Shown here: piece after piece, positions 1 through 11,200 of the stretch
How the letters are laid out: every line of letters begins with the position of its first letter
How positions within the stretch are numbered: the stretch's first letter is position 1
Source of the DNA: Odontesthes bonariensis
Lineage: Eukaryota; Chordata; Actinopteri; Atheriniformes; Atherinopsidae
Assembly (NCBI RefSeq): GCF_027942865.1
Contig: NC_134524.1
Coordinates: 5,275,036-5,339,035 of the forward strand
Length of the DNA stretch: 64,000 nt
Direction: 5' to 3'
Position numbers and translations under genes: made by a program
The notes under the pieces: model-generated
Database searches by the model: none
What the model was told of the DNA's origin: nothing
Seen by the model: only the letters and a program-made list of their open reading frames with translations

Positions 1-867
1 TGCAGTATGCAGTATGTAGTATGCAGCATGCAGCATGCAGCATGTAGCATGCAGTATGTAGTATGCAGTATGTAGTATGCAGTATGTAGTATGTAGTATG
101 CAGTATGCAGTATGTAGTATGCAGCATGTAGTATGCAGTATGTAGTATGCAGCATGTAGTATGCAGTATGTAGTATGCAGCATGCAGTATGCAGTATGCA
201 GCATGTAGTATGCAGTATGTAGTATGCAGCATGTAGTATGCAGTATGTAGTATGCAGCATGCAGTATGTAGTATGCAGCATGTAGTATGCAGTATGTAGT
301 ATGCAGCATGCAGTATGCAGTATGCAGCATGTAGTATGTAGTATGCAGTATGCAGCATGTAGTATGCAGTATGTAGTATGCAGTATGCAGCATGTAGTAT
401 GCAGTATGCAGTATGTAGTATGCAGTATTCAGCGTGCAGTATGCAGCATGTAGTATGCAGTATGCAGCATGTAGTATGCAGTATGCAGTATGCAGCATGT
501 AGTATGCAGTATGTAGTATGTAGTATGTAGTATGCAGCATGCAGCATGTAGTATGCAGTATGCAACATGCAGTATGCAGTATGCAGTATGTAGTATGCAG
601 TATGTAGTATGTAGTATGCAGCATGCAGTATGCAGCATGTAGTATGTAGTATGCAGTATGCAGCATGCAGTATGCACTATGCAGTATGTAGTATGCAGTA
701 TGCACTATGCAGTATGCAGTATGTAGTATGCAGTATGTAGTATGCAGTATGCAGCATGCAGTATGTAGTATGCAGTATGCAGCATGTAGTATGCAGCTTG
801 TAGTATGTAGTATGCAGTATGTAGTATGCAGTATGCAGCATGTAGTATGTAGTATGCAGTATGCAGT
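1..867. repeat. 7-bp satellite (AGTATGC / AGTATGT units)
   Basis: Tandem 7-mers alternating AGTATGC, AGTATGT and AGCATGT fill this stretch, about 124 units. Because 7 is not a multiple of 3 and few units create stops, all frames stay open and give false proteins of the ILHTAYY type. No gene is claimed here. Confidence 0.95.
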
Positions 868-887
868 AGGCGGTTTCGAACACAGCC
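1..887 (-). mobile_element. Right end of a TIR element swollen by a 7-bp satellite
   Basis: The last 18 bases (870-887) are the reverse complement of GGCTGTGTTCGAAACCGC, the terminal inverted repeat that bounds complete copies at 7309-7912, 22141-22798 and 59189-60884. Everything to its left within the window is satellite, so the other end lies outside. The short copies show that the satellite seed is a normal part of the element next to this terminus. Transposon superfamily not assigned. Strand is arbitrary. Confidence 0.75.
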
Positions 888-1751
888 AGACTCACTACAG
901 GAGTGGGATGTGATTGGGAAAAACAAACGGTGAAGGGATATTTTAATGGAGGTAACAAAACAAAGGCGAAACTTACCTCAACCGGCTGCTCTGCGCTCCA
1001 GGGGTGTTACATCAAAAGAGGTCCCCGGGAACATGACCCCTTAAATATGGTTCCGGAGAACAGTAGCAAGAAGGAGGGGGGAGTGTGTAAATGTGTAAAG
1101 ATGTTTATTCATGTATATAAGTTTGGGTGTTAAGTAATAGTTTAGTTTTTTTTTTTTAATTGGTGATTATATTGTGTATATATTGCAAATATGGATGGAT
1201 GTACATATTTATGATTATTGATAATGTACATATCTGAACCTACCTGTTAGTGGTTTGGTCTAATTGGTCATGTGATTAAGGGTAGAGTGTTGGAGATTTG
1301 GATTGAGACTGATGAGGATTGTTACTGTAAAGATTTTGGATTTTGCTCGTGTTTCATTAAACACACCTTCATTGCCACTTAAAGGATTATTCCTTGGTTT
1401 TTGCCTCCGCACCGCTCGACAAGTTGAAACAGCTGTTCTCAAAGCCAAACATGCACATCTGTAAAGCATTAAACAGGAGGCTGGTGGACATGTTGCATTA
1501 AATAAGTGTTTTAAGAACCAGAATAGACAAAAAAAAAACACCCCTAAAAGGTAAGCTGACCCCATTTGGTTGAAATAAATGTTGCTAAATGAGTCGATTG
1601 AGTTTGTTTTGTTCCATTTGAGCTTTTCTTCCGGAGGAAACAGAGATGACGGCTTCTTTCAGCGAGCAGCTGTGGTGACACCAAGCGCTGAGCTCGGCGT
1701 TTCTCACAGGAAGTGCAGAGATGCGAGCTTCTCACTCGCTGCTGGAGCAGG
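888..1751. other. Upstream region of FCRL-like gene 1
   Basis: No coding exon is recognised. The stretch holds AT-rich sequence near 1140-1250 and presumably the promoter and 5' UTR of the gene beginning at 1752. I see no convincing TATA box at a useful distance. Confidence 0.4.
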
Positions 1752-4700
1752 ATGCTGGTAACACCGTTCTGCATGATGCTGGGTGAGTTCCAACGCTGAT
1801 GTTTCTATCAGGACGTTGCTTCTCTTTCAGTGGATTTATTTTTAGTTGTTCCACAGATCTTTCATTCTCTCTTTTTTTCTTGCTCTCTCCATTGTGTTTT
1901 TATTCCTCAAACTTTTCGGTTTTACCCGACACGCTTCCTCTAACATTTTCCTGTCTTTCTATTCTCGATTCTTTTTTAATTTTTCGATCTTTTGTGACGC
2001 TTTCATCCCTCCTTTTGTTTCATCTCAAAAGTCCTAAATATCACATTTTATTTCAAGAAATCTTGACAAGCTGATTTTCACTAGTTCCATTGGCAGATTT
2101 ATTTTGCTTATTTCAAGCAAAAACGTCTTTTATTTGTTGTTTTTTTTACTTATTTTTGGAGGGGCATTTTTTCCAGTGTTCTCTTTTTCTCTATATCTTT
2201 CTAGCTCTGTTTTCCCCTTTTTATTTCTTTGAAAGTTATCTTACTTTTTTGTGTTTGCCTTCTCTGTTTCATACAATTCATTATGTTTTTTTTGCTTGTT
2301 TCTTCCCTTTTTCTCTCTCTCTTTGCTCTCTTTCTTCCCTTCCTCTTCCCCTCCCTGCAGCCTGTCTCCAGGTCCAACCCGACAGATCTCAGTTCTTCCG
2401 CTATGACTCCATCTCTCTGAGCTGTGAGGATGAGTTCAACTCCACCGGCTGGAGGGTCAAGAGGAAGACGGCAGATGTGGGTGTCCGGGCCTGCTCCTCC
2501 GGCTGGGGCTCCACCTCCTCGGGCTCCACCTGCATCATCAGCACCACCTACCCGACGGACACCGGGGTGTACTGGTGCGAGTCGGAGACGGAGCAGAGGA
2601 GCATCGCTGTCAACATCACCATCACTGGTGCTTCACACTGCATAGAAACAAGTCTTTCAAGTGCTGATGTGCCACACATGAGTTGAACTTAACCGCCTTA
2701 AACGATGCAGATTTTACACCTGAATCTATGTCAGTGCACTGGAAAAAACAACTCGTAAGATTTACTTAAAAAGCGCTAAAGTGACTTTTTGGTGAAGTAA
2801 ACTCTATTAGAGTAACTGTCATAATTTCATCCTTGTATTCTTAAGATTCAGTAAGAACTAGAGCTTCTTAAGTAAAATTAAACATTTTATTAACGTAATA
2901 CATGAATTATGGGGGAAGAGTAAGTTTTACTTAGGTTTCCTCATACAATTTAAACGTTTAATAGTTGTATGTACATAAACCTAGAAATACTACATAAACT
3001 TTACTCTGAAAGTGTATCGTTAAAATCTACTAAGTTACTTCATAACAGCAAATACTACAGATATATCAAATTTATCTAAAGTTGCGCCTGTTACGGTGTT
3101 TGCTGCTCGGTCTGCACAGCAGGCAGTGATATGAAGGGAGAGAAAATAGGGCCAAGTGATTGTGAGGTCTGACTTTTTCTGGAGAACGATTTTGTGATGC
3201 AAATGTATTACTCTTTTGAACGCATATTGTTTTGAGAAGCAAAACGCTTTATTTTTTAAACCCCAGCCAACGTCGTCAACACCAAAACGAGGCTGGAACT
3301 CTGCTCACAGGACGCAGCAGGGGGTAAGAAGATGTTCATAAATGATGTTGCTGATATGGGATGTCATACAGCTTCATGTCAAAAGAGGCGAACTGTCCCT
3401 TTAAGAAGCTCTAGTTCTTACTGAATCTTAAAAATACAAGGTAGAAATTTTGACAGTTTCTCTAATAGAGTTTACTTCACCAAAAAGTCAATTTTTTCAG
3501 TGTATTAGAACCGCTAACGTGGTGCTTTTCCTTTCTACAGATCGGCCTGTGATCCTGGAGAGTCCAGCTCTCCCGGTGTCGGAGGGCGCCGCTGTGACTC
3601 TGCGCTGCAGAGCTGAGACGAACCCCTCGGACCACACGTACGATTTCCACAAGGACGGCCGCTCCGTCAGGAGCAACTGCTCAGGAGAGATGAGCATTCG
3701 CGGCGCTTCCAGGTCCGATGAGGGGCTCTACACCTGCAGCATCTCCGGAGGCGCAGAGTCAGCCGGCAGCTGGCTGACGGTCACAGGTGACGCGGCTCAG
3801 GGAGGAGAAGCCTGTCGGATGCTTTCCGTGCTTTAGCCAAGCAAAAGAAACAATCCTTTAAAAAAATCCCAGAAATTAGCCTCTTCTTCTGGTGTCACTC
3901 TTAGAGTGTCTCATCGTATCTGAGAGGATGTCAGTCAGACACAATGATGTTGCTTCTGTTTCCCCCCGAATGTGCATCTATTTGCCAAAGGCAAGAGCAG
4001 AGCAGGTAAACATTTCCACACGTTTCTGGAAGGTTTTACCGTGTTTATCTACTTTTTTATTAGTTATATCTTCTAAATGTAAACAAACGATCTATTAATG
4101 CAGTGAGAACCTGCAAAATCTGGTTATTTTCAGTCCTTTTTGGCATGGACTGTACATAGAAGATGGATGTTTTTGGAGACTCTGTAATGAAAGATTTAAC
4201 CCTCTTTAAAGGGATAGTTCGCCTCTTTTGACATGAAGCTGTATGACATCCCATATTAGCAACATCATTTATGAACATTTTCTTACCCCCTGCTGCGTCC
4301 TGTGAGCCGAGTTCCAGCCTCGTTTTGGTGTTGATGAAGGTAGTTACGGCTAGTTGGCTGGGGTTTAGAAAATAAAGCGTTTTGCTTCTCCAAACAATAT
4401 GCGTTCAAAAGAGTAATACATTTGCATCACAAAATCGTTCTCCAGGAAAAAGTCAGACCTCACATACTCTTGGCTCTATTTTCTCTCCCTTCGTATCACT
4501 GCCTGCTGCCGACAGCCGCGCCTGTTACGGTGTTTACTGCTCGGTCTGCACAGCAGGCAGTGATACGAAGGGCTAAGGTTAACCACATGTTTTTAGGGTT
4601 AGGGTGTAACAGAAATTGGTGTTCACCTCATATACACTGGTATTTAAAGGGTTATTTCTTTTTTTAAATAATTGAAAACTTGGTGGTTATGATCAGAACT

Positions 4701-6558
4701 GAAGTGCAAGAAAAGATTTCTGAAAATAAAAGTGGAAAAAAATATTAACATATGGTATTTTGGGGATCATTTTAGAAGGGGACAAAAATGTCCCTTTTCA
4801 GAAATAAAGGAGTTTTTGTTGTTTTTTTTTAAATCAGGCATGACAAAAAAATAAAAATCCCTAAAAATCCATTTTGTTGTTGCTAATCATTAACATATCC
4901 CAGACCATAATTATCCCTACTCAATAATTCCACTTTGCATTCCATATTTTGAAAATACTGGCACCTAAAGGCTTAAATTTTGGGCTAAAAAGTTCAAATT
5001 GGCATCGAAAGGGTTAATTTTTTTGAAAATAATTGAAAACTTGGTAGTGGAAAAAAATATTAATATATGATGTTTTTAGGTCATTTTAAAAGGGGACAAA
5101 AATGTCCCTTTTCAGAAATTAAGGAGTTTTTTTTCTACACAATGAAAAATTGCATTGTATATGATGTGTGTTTGAAATTCGAAAAAATAGTCAAAAATGC
5201 ACAACTGGACCAAATATGATGAGTATCACTATCTCCAGTGTGAAATTAGAGGAGAAAGTACACCCCAAGTGGACAAAAATGTCCCCTATCAGGGATTAGG
5301 GTTAAAGACCAAACCCTGCTGAAAGAAAAGCAAAATTAGAATATAAATCATCTCTTTCTAAAAGAGTTTGTTTCTCTTTACAGCTCCTCTTTTACCGCCA
5401 CCTTCAGCTCCGCCTGCAGCCCCAAAGACATTGTCCACCTCCAGACTTCTGTGCCACCTGGTGGTGGGAGCGCCTTACCTGTTGTCCACCATCTTGTTAG
5501 GACTCGTATACAGAGACAGGAAGAGAGGTAGAGTCAACCTTCCCAGTGTTAACGCAGGCCTGCCAGTGTTTAATATCAGCCAATCAGATGGAGCTGTGCT
5601 GTGGACGGGAGGAGCTGAATGGCAGTCCTGGTCACCAACGTTGTGGAATTAGGTTGTAAATAGGTTCTGTTTGTCCTGGTGGCTGAGGAAGCTGCACCTG
5701 TCAGACCAAAGCAGAGACTGGGAGGCAGTGGAGCAGAGAAAAAAAAAATCTTTAGACGTTTCCGAAATTAGGTCGAGTTTTGCATTTAAGAACGTATTCC
5801 ATGCCTGGCTTTTCTAAAAGCCTCTGAGCCAAAAGAGTGAAAAGATCCCAAAGAAGTTCAAACGTCTTCGTCCTCTGGTCCCACAGAGTTTGTTCTGCTG
5901 AAGATCAAGATTTATTGTCATTAAGATTAAGATTAAGATCAGATTTATTCTCATTAAGATTAAGATTAAGATTAAGATCAGATTTATTCTCATTAAGATT
6001 AAGATTAAGATCAGATTTATTGTCATTAAGATTAAGATTAAAATCAGATTTATTCTCATTAAGATTAAGATTAAGATCAGATTTATTCTCATTAAGATGG
6101 AGATCAGATTTATTGTCATTAAGATTAAAATCAGATTTATTGTCATTAAGATTAAGATTAAAATCAGATTTATTGTCATTAAGATTAAGATTAAGATCAG
6201 GTGGACTTTCACCGATCTTTTTGAGTGGTGAGAGTGGGAACCTTCAGGTTATTGGACGACCCACTCTAACCACTGAGCCCCGTGCAAAATATATAATTTT
6301 AAACATGTTGGAGCTACAGCAAAACAAAATTTCAAAGCACATTGCCAACACCGCTGAGATGCGAGGGAAATTCAGTCATTGCAACACAACATGTGGGTGG
6401 ATCAACACCTTTAAAGCTTTTACCTGATTTTAACTGTTGAGACGTGCAGGTGTGAAACTTTAACCGCTGATGTTGTTCCTCTGTTTCTCTTCGCAGCAGC
6501 ACAGACGGTCACGGACCGGAAAGGCAGGGCCGACGTCGTCATGGAAACGGTCGTATAG
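1752..6558 (+). CDS. FCRL-like receptor gene 1 (two Ig domains, TM, short tail)
   Basis: Five exons: 1752-1782 (leader, begins MLVTPFCMML), 2361-2627 (Ig1), 3541-3786 (Ig2), 5384-5527 (stalk and membrane), 6497-6558 (tail, stop TAG). All junctions are phase 1 and the total is 750 bp, 249 residues. Ig1 carries the PDRSQFFRYDS start, cysteines in SLSC and VYWCE, and the YPTDTGVYWC motif; Ig2 has VTLRC and EGLYTC. A proline-rich stalk precedes a membrane helix around LLSTILLGLVY, followed by basic RDRKR. The order Ig1-Ig2-TM-short tail matches fish Fc-receptor-like proteins, which sit at the surface of immune cells; ligand unknown. The 31-bp leader exon has the same length in genes at 43225 and 57134, supporting the start, although the leader is short and an unseen extra exon is possible. 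The tail, ending in DVVMETVV, has no ITIM or ITAM. Donor after Ig1 (GTGCTT) is weak. Confidence 0.85.
2737..3502. mobile_element. Fold-back MITE in intron 2 of gene 1
   Basis: Two arms are inverted copies: roughly 2737-2870 and 3411-3502, with shared segments such as TAGAGTTTACTTCACC and AGTTCTTACTGAATC. The termini read CACTGGAAAAAA and TTTTTTCAGTG. The centre has been interrupted by a partial TTAA fold-back element (3083-3404). Its right end lies only about 38 bp upstream of the Ig2 exon of gene 1. Confidence 0.75.
3083..3404 (-). mobile_element. TTAA fold-back element, half copy a
   Basis: Right half of the family defined by the full copy at 13259-13922. It begins in the element centre (GCGCCTGTTACGGTG) and ends at the terminus CCCTTTAA. 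It is nested within another MITE. Confidence 0.85.
4206..4575 (+). mobile_element. TTAA fold-back element, half copy b
   Basis: Starts TTAAAGGGATAGTTCGCC and runs through the left arm and the central GCAGGCAGTGATACGAAGGG, then stops abruptly. It lies in intron 3 of gene 1. Confidence 0.85.
4576..5330. repeat. AT-rich intronic sequence with internal repeats
   Basis: The phrase GACAAAAATGTCCCTTTTCAG occurs near 4784 and, slightly varied, near 5094 and 5271. The block looks like an old degenerate interspersed repeat. No exon is seen until the membrane exon at 5384. Confidence 0.5.
5906..6204. repeat. Minisatellite of ATTAAG and AGATCAGATTTATT blocks
   Basis: Alternating runs of AAGATT and AGATCAGATTTATTCTCATT repeat about ten times in the last intron of gene 1. 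Both strands stay open for over 100 codons, which produces false ORFs. The unit resembles the 3' tail of a common fish retroelement. Confidence 0.85.
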
Positions 6559-7048
6559 CTGCAGTTGGTCTAACACCCAAACTGGTGAAAGTGACACCAC
6601 AGGAAGTCACTTAAGGAGGCAGCATCAAATGTAGAAGTCCTGATTAAATGTCTGAGTGATGGTTATTGTTTTTGTTTTAATTAAGATGAGAAGCATCGTG
6701 TAAATGTAAGTTTTCATCTGTTCGTGGCAGCTGAGCGTGTAAAGGCAGGACCGGGACCCTGCATGTGCTTTTAAAGAGGTGTTTGTGGTTTGGTTTCACC
6801 CAGTTGTTTCTATAGTTTTTTTTTTTTCTTTTTTACAGCCGTATTTTTTATTTTTTTTATTTTTTATTTATCTTTGAGTGAAAAACAGGAAGTTTCATGG
6901 TCTGCCTTTAGCTGAATCGTCCTTTTCTGAATATGTGTCGGCTGTGGTTAGATTATCAGAAAAAAAAAAGGCTGTTTGTTTCTTTGAAGAGAGGATGCCG
7001 TGCCATTTTTAAACCACAAACAGGTCAATGGATGGAAGAAAAACATCA

Positions 7049-7054
7049 AATAAA
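7049..7054 (+). terminator. Poly(A) signal of gene 1
   Basis: AATAAA lies 491 bp after the TAG of gene 1, a plausible 3' UTR length. The stretch 6559-7308 shows no other feature. Confidence 0.6.
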
Positions 7055-7308
7055 CTGATGATTTAAATGATTCAGTGTCTTTAAAGTGAGTATCAGCTGC
7101 AAAAACTGTGTTTTGTATTCAGCAGTGACTGGAAACTTGTGTGTTTTAGTGTGAAGGGAGGCTGCTCTGCTGTGTTCTGTTGCTAAAACACTCTTTGTCT
7201 TTATCAGGAAGTATTCTTAGGAAATACCAAGTGTCCAGGGTTCATTATGGTACAAATGCCACCTGCTGGCGCATTAAAGCAAATGTCACAACCCAAATTA
7301 TGAACCAA

Positions 7309-7912
7309 GGCTGTGTTCGAAACCGCCTACTTCTCCTACTAACTTTAACTTTTTTTAAGTTCCCGGATGCATACTAGATTCTCCGAAATGTTGGGTATGC
7401 ATCATGAGGTTACTACTCATACTCAAACTACCCAAGATGCAACGTAATGTGACGTCGCCGATCGTCATTTCCTGTCAAAACGGCAGTTTCAAGCTAGCTA
7501 CAACGAGGGTAGGTTCACTTCCTGTTTTCAAAACAAAAGCACCAATTGTATGGTAATGGCTTTCCCTATGATAAAAGGCAACGGGTATTTTATTTTGTGA
7601 AAATAACCGGAAGTGCGTTGCTCACTGCGGCTAGCTTTAGTAGCGCCGAATTCGTGGGAACAAAATTGTAAATAGCCGGTATTTTGTCAGGTTTTCAACA
7701 CGTTGGGGATCTAAACGACTACTTTCTCGCCTGAAAATGTTTCAAATGTTGCTAAAGTTTACAGAGTTTAGAGCTTAAGAGAAATCAGCTTCAGGCCGGC
7801 TGATTTCGGCTCGGGCAGGAGCGAAATGCATTGTGGGTAAACGCTCTGCATACTGTCTGATCGAATGAGTATGCAGTTTGCAAGTATGTAGTAGGCGGTT
7901 TCGAACACAGCC
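7309..7912. mobile_element. TIR element, short satellite-free form
   Basis: Bounded by GGCTGTGTTCGAAACCGC and its inverse. This copy has only two or three 7-mers (ATGCAGTTTGCAAGTATGTAG, near 7870) before the right TIR and so represents the unexpanded state of the family. No transposase ORF is seen. Confidence 0.85.
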
Positions 7913-8079
7913 CATGACAACTACAATTATCAACATGCAAAGAAGCAATAACTTGAAGAAGGCACTATTTACCAGATAAATAAATCAAATATATCTCAAC
8001 TCCTGAAAGCTCATGAGTTCTAGCATTTTGCGCCAGCTCCCCTCCACAGAGACTCCGATCACAGCAAACATAAAGAAGG

Positions 8080-8085
8080 TTTATT
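8080..8085 (-). terminator. Poly(A) signal of the 453-residue membrane protein gene
   Basis: AATAAA on the minus strand about 155 bp beyond the TAG at 8239-8241. Confidence 0.6.
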
Positions 8086-8238
8086 GAACATGATGAAATC
8101 TGTACAATAAAATGTACGAAACTGTTTTGTGATGTAAATCTGAGCAAATAAAATGAATGTACTCGGTTCTCCTCCTTTGCTGCCAACTCTTGACAGACAG
8201 GTTTTTCCCCAGCTTTGCCTTCGCTGCCGGCCATCATG

Positions 8239-11200
8239 CTAGAGTCTCTGAAATTAAAAAGAGAAAGATTAGCAAAGGCCAGAGGTTGCACAACCGATCA
8301 GATACAAAGCCTTGTAACTTACTCTATCTATCCTACGTTTCCTCAAGACCCAAACAGCTGCTGCAGCAATCACTGCAACGACTCCAACTCCAAATAAAAC
8401 ACCAATTACTTTGCCAGCTCCACTGCTTTTATCCCCTGAGAGTGTGTAAGGACAAAGAAGCATCAAGTATAGCGGAAAAGTTTGTTTTTTGATTTGAGTG
8501 CAAAGATAAAAAGATAAATATGGTTAAAAAATAAAGATAAAAAAGATCAATATACCTGTTACAGAGGCCTCATCCAGGGTTCTGGTCTTGTCACCATCTT
8601 TTCTCTGGTTTACAGATGCTGTTAAATAGCAGAAAATTCAAATCCACACATTAGATTTCATAGCGAATCATCCTACACTGCTCAGCCAGAAGCTTATTTA
8701 TTGGATCCGGTTCTGACTGGGAGCCCTGATTGGTCTGCAGCTACACTGCCACATATGAAATAAACTGCAACGTATTGTGTGTTCTGACACATATTTGAAC
8801 TTTTCTTTTTCTTAGCAAATAGAGCTACAGCCCATTGTTCATGTCTTATCTTGGATGAGTGAACGTGGTTTGCTTTTCCTTCCAGCTACAGTCGAGAAAA
8901 AGTTTGGATTTGTTTCACTCTTCAAGCACCAGTACGATTCTGGCCTCTGCAGGGAGACTGTAGCTAAAAGTTGAGGCTGTTCCAACACTAAAAGGACACA
9001 AATCTGAACCTCAAGCAGTTTGTGAAACAGTTTCAAATGTCTGTGTTGGGTTGGCATGAGATGTATGAATGGATTTTAGTAGAAACATCATGAATGAAAG
9101 GGCAGCTTAGCTTCAGCAGGTACTGAACATATTTACCAGCCAGAGACATCCTGCTGCTCACTTTGATGTTTGGGATCCGATTCTGACTCCAGCATCTACG
9201 GCTGCATTTCATGTGTTGTCACGCTTGAAAACAGTGTTTTCTCGTGCTGTTGGTTTATATTAGTCTACAATTAGTGGGCGTTCACGTGTCAGCGTCACCA
9301 CTAGGGCTGAGCAATTTTATCGATACTGCGATATATATCGATATTTTGTTTCCCGATAAAGTATCGAGTTTTAAATTTTTATTTTATTTATTTATTTATT
9401 TTAAAGCAAACTTTATTGAATCGTCAGCCGTTCCAATTAGTAAAAACACAGAACATTAATATAATACAATACAATACCAGGGGGTCACTTTCTACAAAAC
9501 AGTGATAAATTAGTTGATAAAAATGTTGTATAAAGTCCACAGCTCTCACGTTTGTTTCCGTTTGTCCTTCCGCTTCAAAGGACGGACACCAGTCCAATCA
9601 ATCGAATCGCATCGAATCGAATCGCATCACATCGAATAGCATCATGACATTCGTGTATCGCTACAGCCCTAGTCACCACCCTCCCACCACGCTGAGCAAA
9701 CCTCCAGGAATTCGACGAATCAGAGGACACATTAGCCAGATCCTGTGTTCCATCATTCAGATCTAATCCCAAACTATTCTGGGGTATGAAGCGTGCAAAA
9801 AGGGGCCAGAGTCTAAGAATGAAATGATTGCACCATGTCCAGAGGAATTGTTGCTCAACACAAGTTGTATGATTATCTACCATCACATACTCGATGGAAA
9901 GGTGCTCGTGGTTTCTTGGTTAGTTGTTGGCACAGAGGTTGAAGTTGATGGAGGAACTGTAGTGATTGGTCCTGAAAACATAGCAAACAAATGTGAAAAC
10001 TTATAGTGAGAAAAGCAGGGAGGGAAAATATGAAAAAAAACATGCCAAAGTGAAGAAACAGCCACTCACTGGTGTCGATGGTCACAATCACACAATGTAG
10101 CTCAGAGTGGTACCTGAATGAACTGGGGAAAGTTTTTTAAAGAGAAAATCACACAAACAGAAGACATTGAACTCCATTCAGAGTAACTCTGACAGAGTAA
10201 ATGCTAAGTAAAGAGTATTTATATCTTCATAGATTATTTCCAGTGATCATACTGACTTGTGCATTGACTGGACCACAAAGCACACAGGGTGGGTTTCTCC
10301 ATTTTGTTCCTCTGATGGGGTCAAAGCCAGAATGAACTGTCCGTTCGATCCTTCAGGGCGGCTCTTAACACCATGAGGCCCACTAAGCACGAGCCTAGAA
10401 ATCCTTTACAAAAAAAAGTTAAATAAATTCAAAAGCAAAAGATGAAAGAAACCATCTATCTGTTCAGCATGAATGATGGTCCAAGGAGGTTAGAACGGGT
10501 AACATTCTGATGTGATGGCACTTTTAATGCTACAGGATATGTATTTTTGGGGTAACATTTGCTTCACATCCATATTTTCCAGTTAAAGGTTAGCTTGGAT
10601 TACATCAAAGCTCCATAGTTAGAGTTATTAAACTGGCCAGCCTGCCATCCATAATTATATGGAACAAAAAACAATCAAATGTGATAATAGTCCAACCTGA
10701 ATTGCTATTTAATGCAAGACGAGATACACACCTTTTTAGAAAAGCCTTTAGCTTAAAGGGACACTATGTAATAAATTAAGTAATTTATTAGCTCAAATCA
10801 ACATATTCATTCATAAATGAGTCCTCATTGGTGTAAAATTATCTCTGTCAAAAATCTCAATTATCCTCCTGAGTGAAGAATAACTTGTCTGTATCTACAG
10901 TCTGCTGTGCAGACCGAAGCGCAGACCGAGCAGCAAACACTGTAACAGGCGCGGCAGGCAGCAGCAGGCAGTGATATGAAGGGAGAGAAAATAGCGCCAA
11001 GCGATTGTGAGGTCTGACTTTTTCCTGGATCTCATTTTGTGATGCAAATGTATTACACTTTTGAACGCATATTGTTTTGGGAAGCAAAACGCTTTATTTT
11101 CTAAGCCCAGCAAACTAGCCGGACTACCTTCATCAACACCAAAACGAGGCTGGAACTCTGCTCACAGGACGCAGCAGGGGTAAGAAGATGTTCATAAATG

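Noticed and set aside
5814-6427. Open frames on both strands with LILIL or SLRLRLRS repeats
   Set aside because: Translation of a short tandem repeat in an intron.
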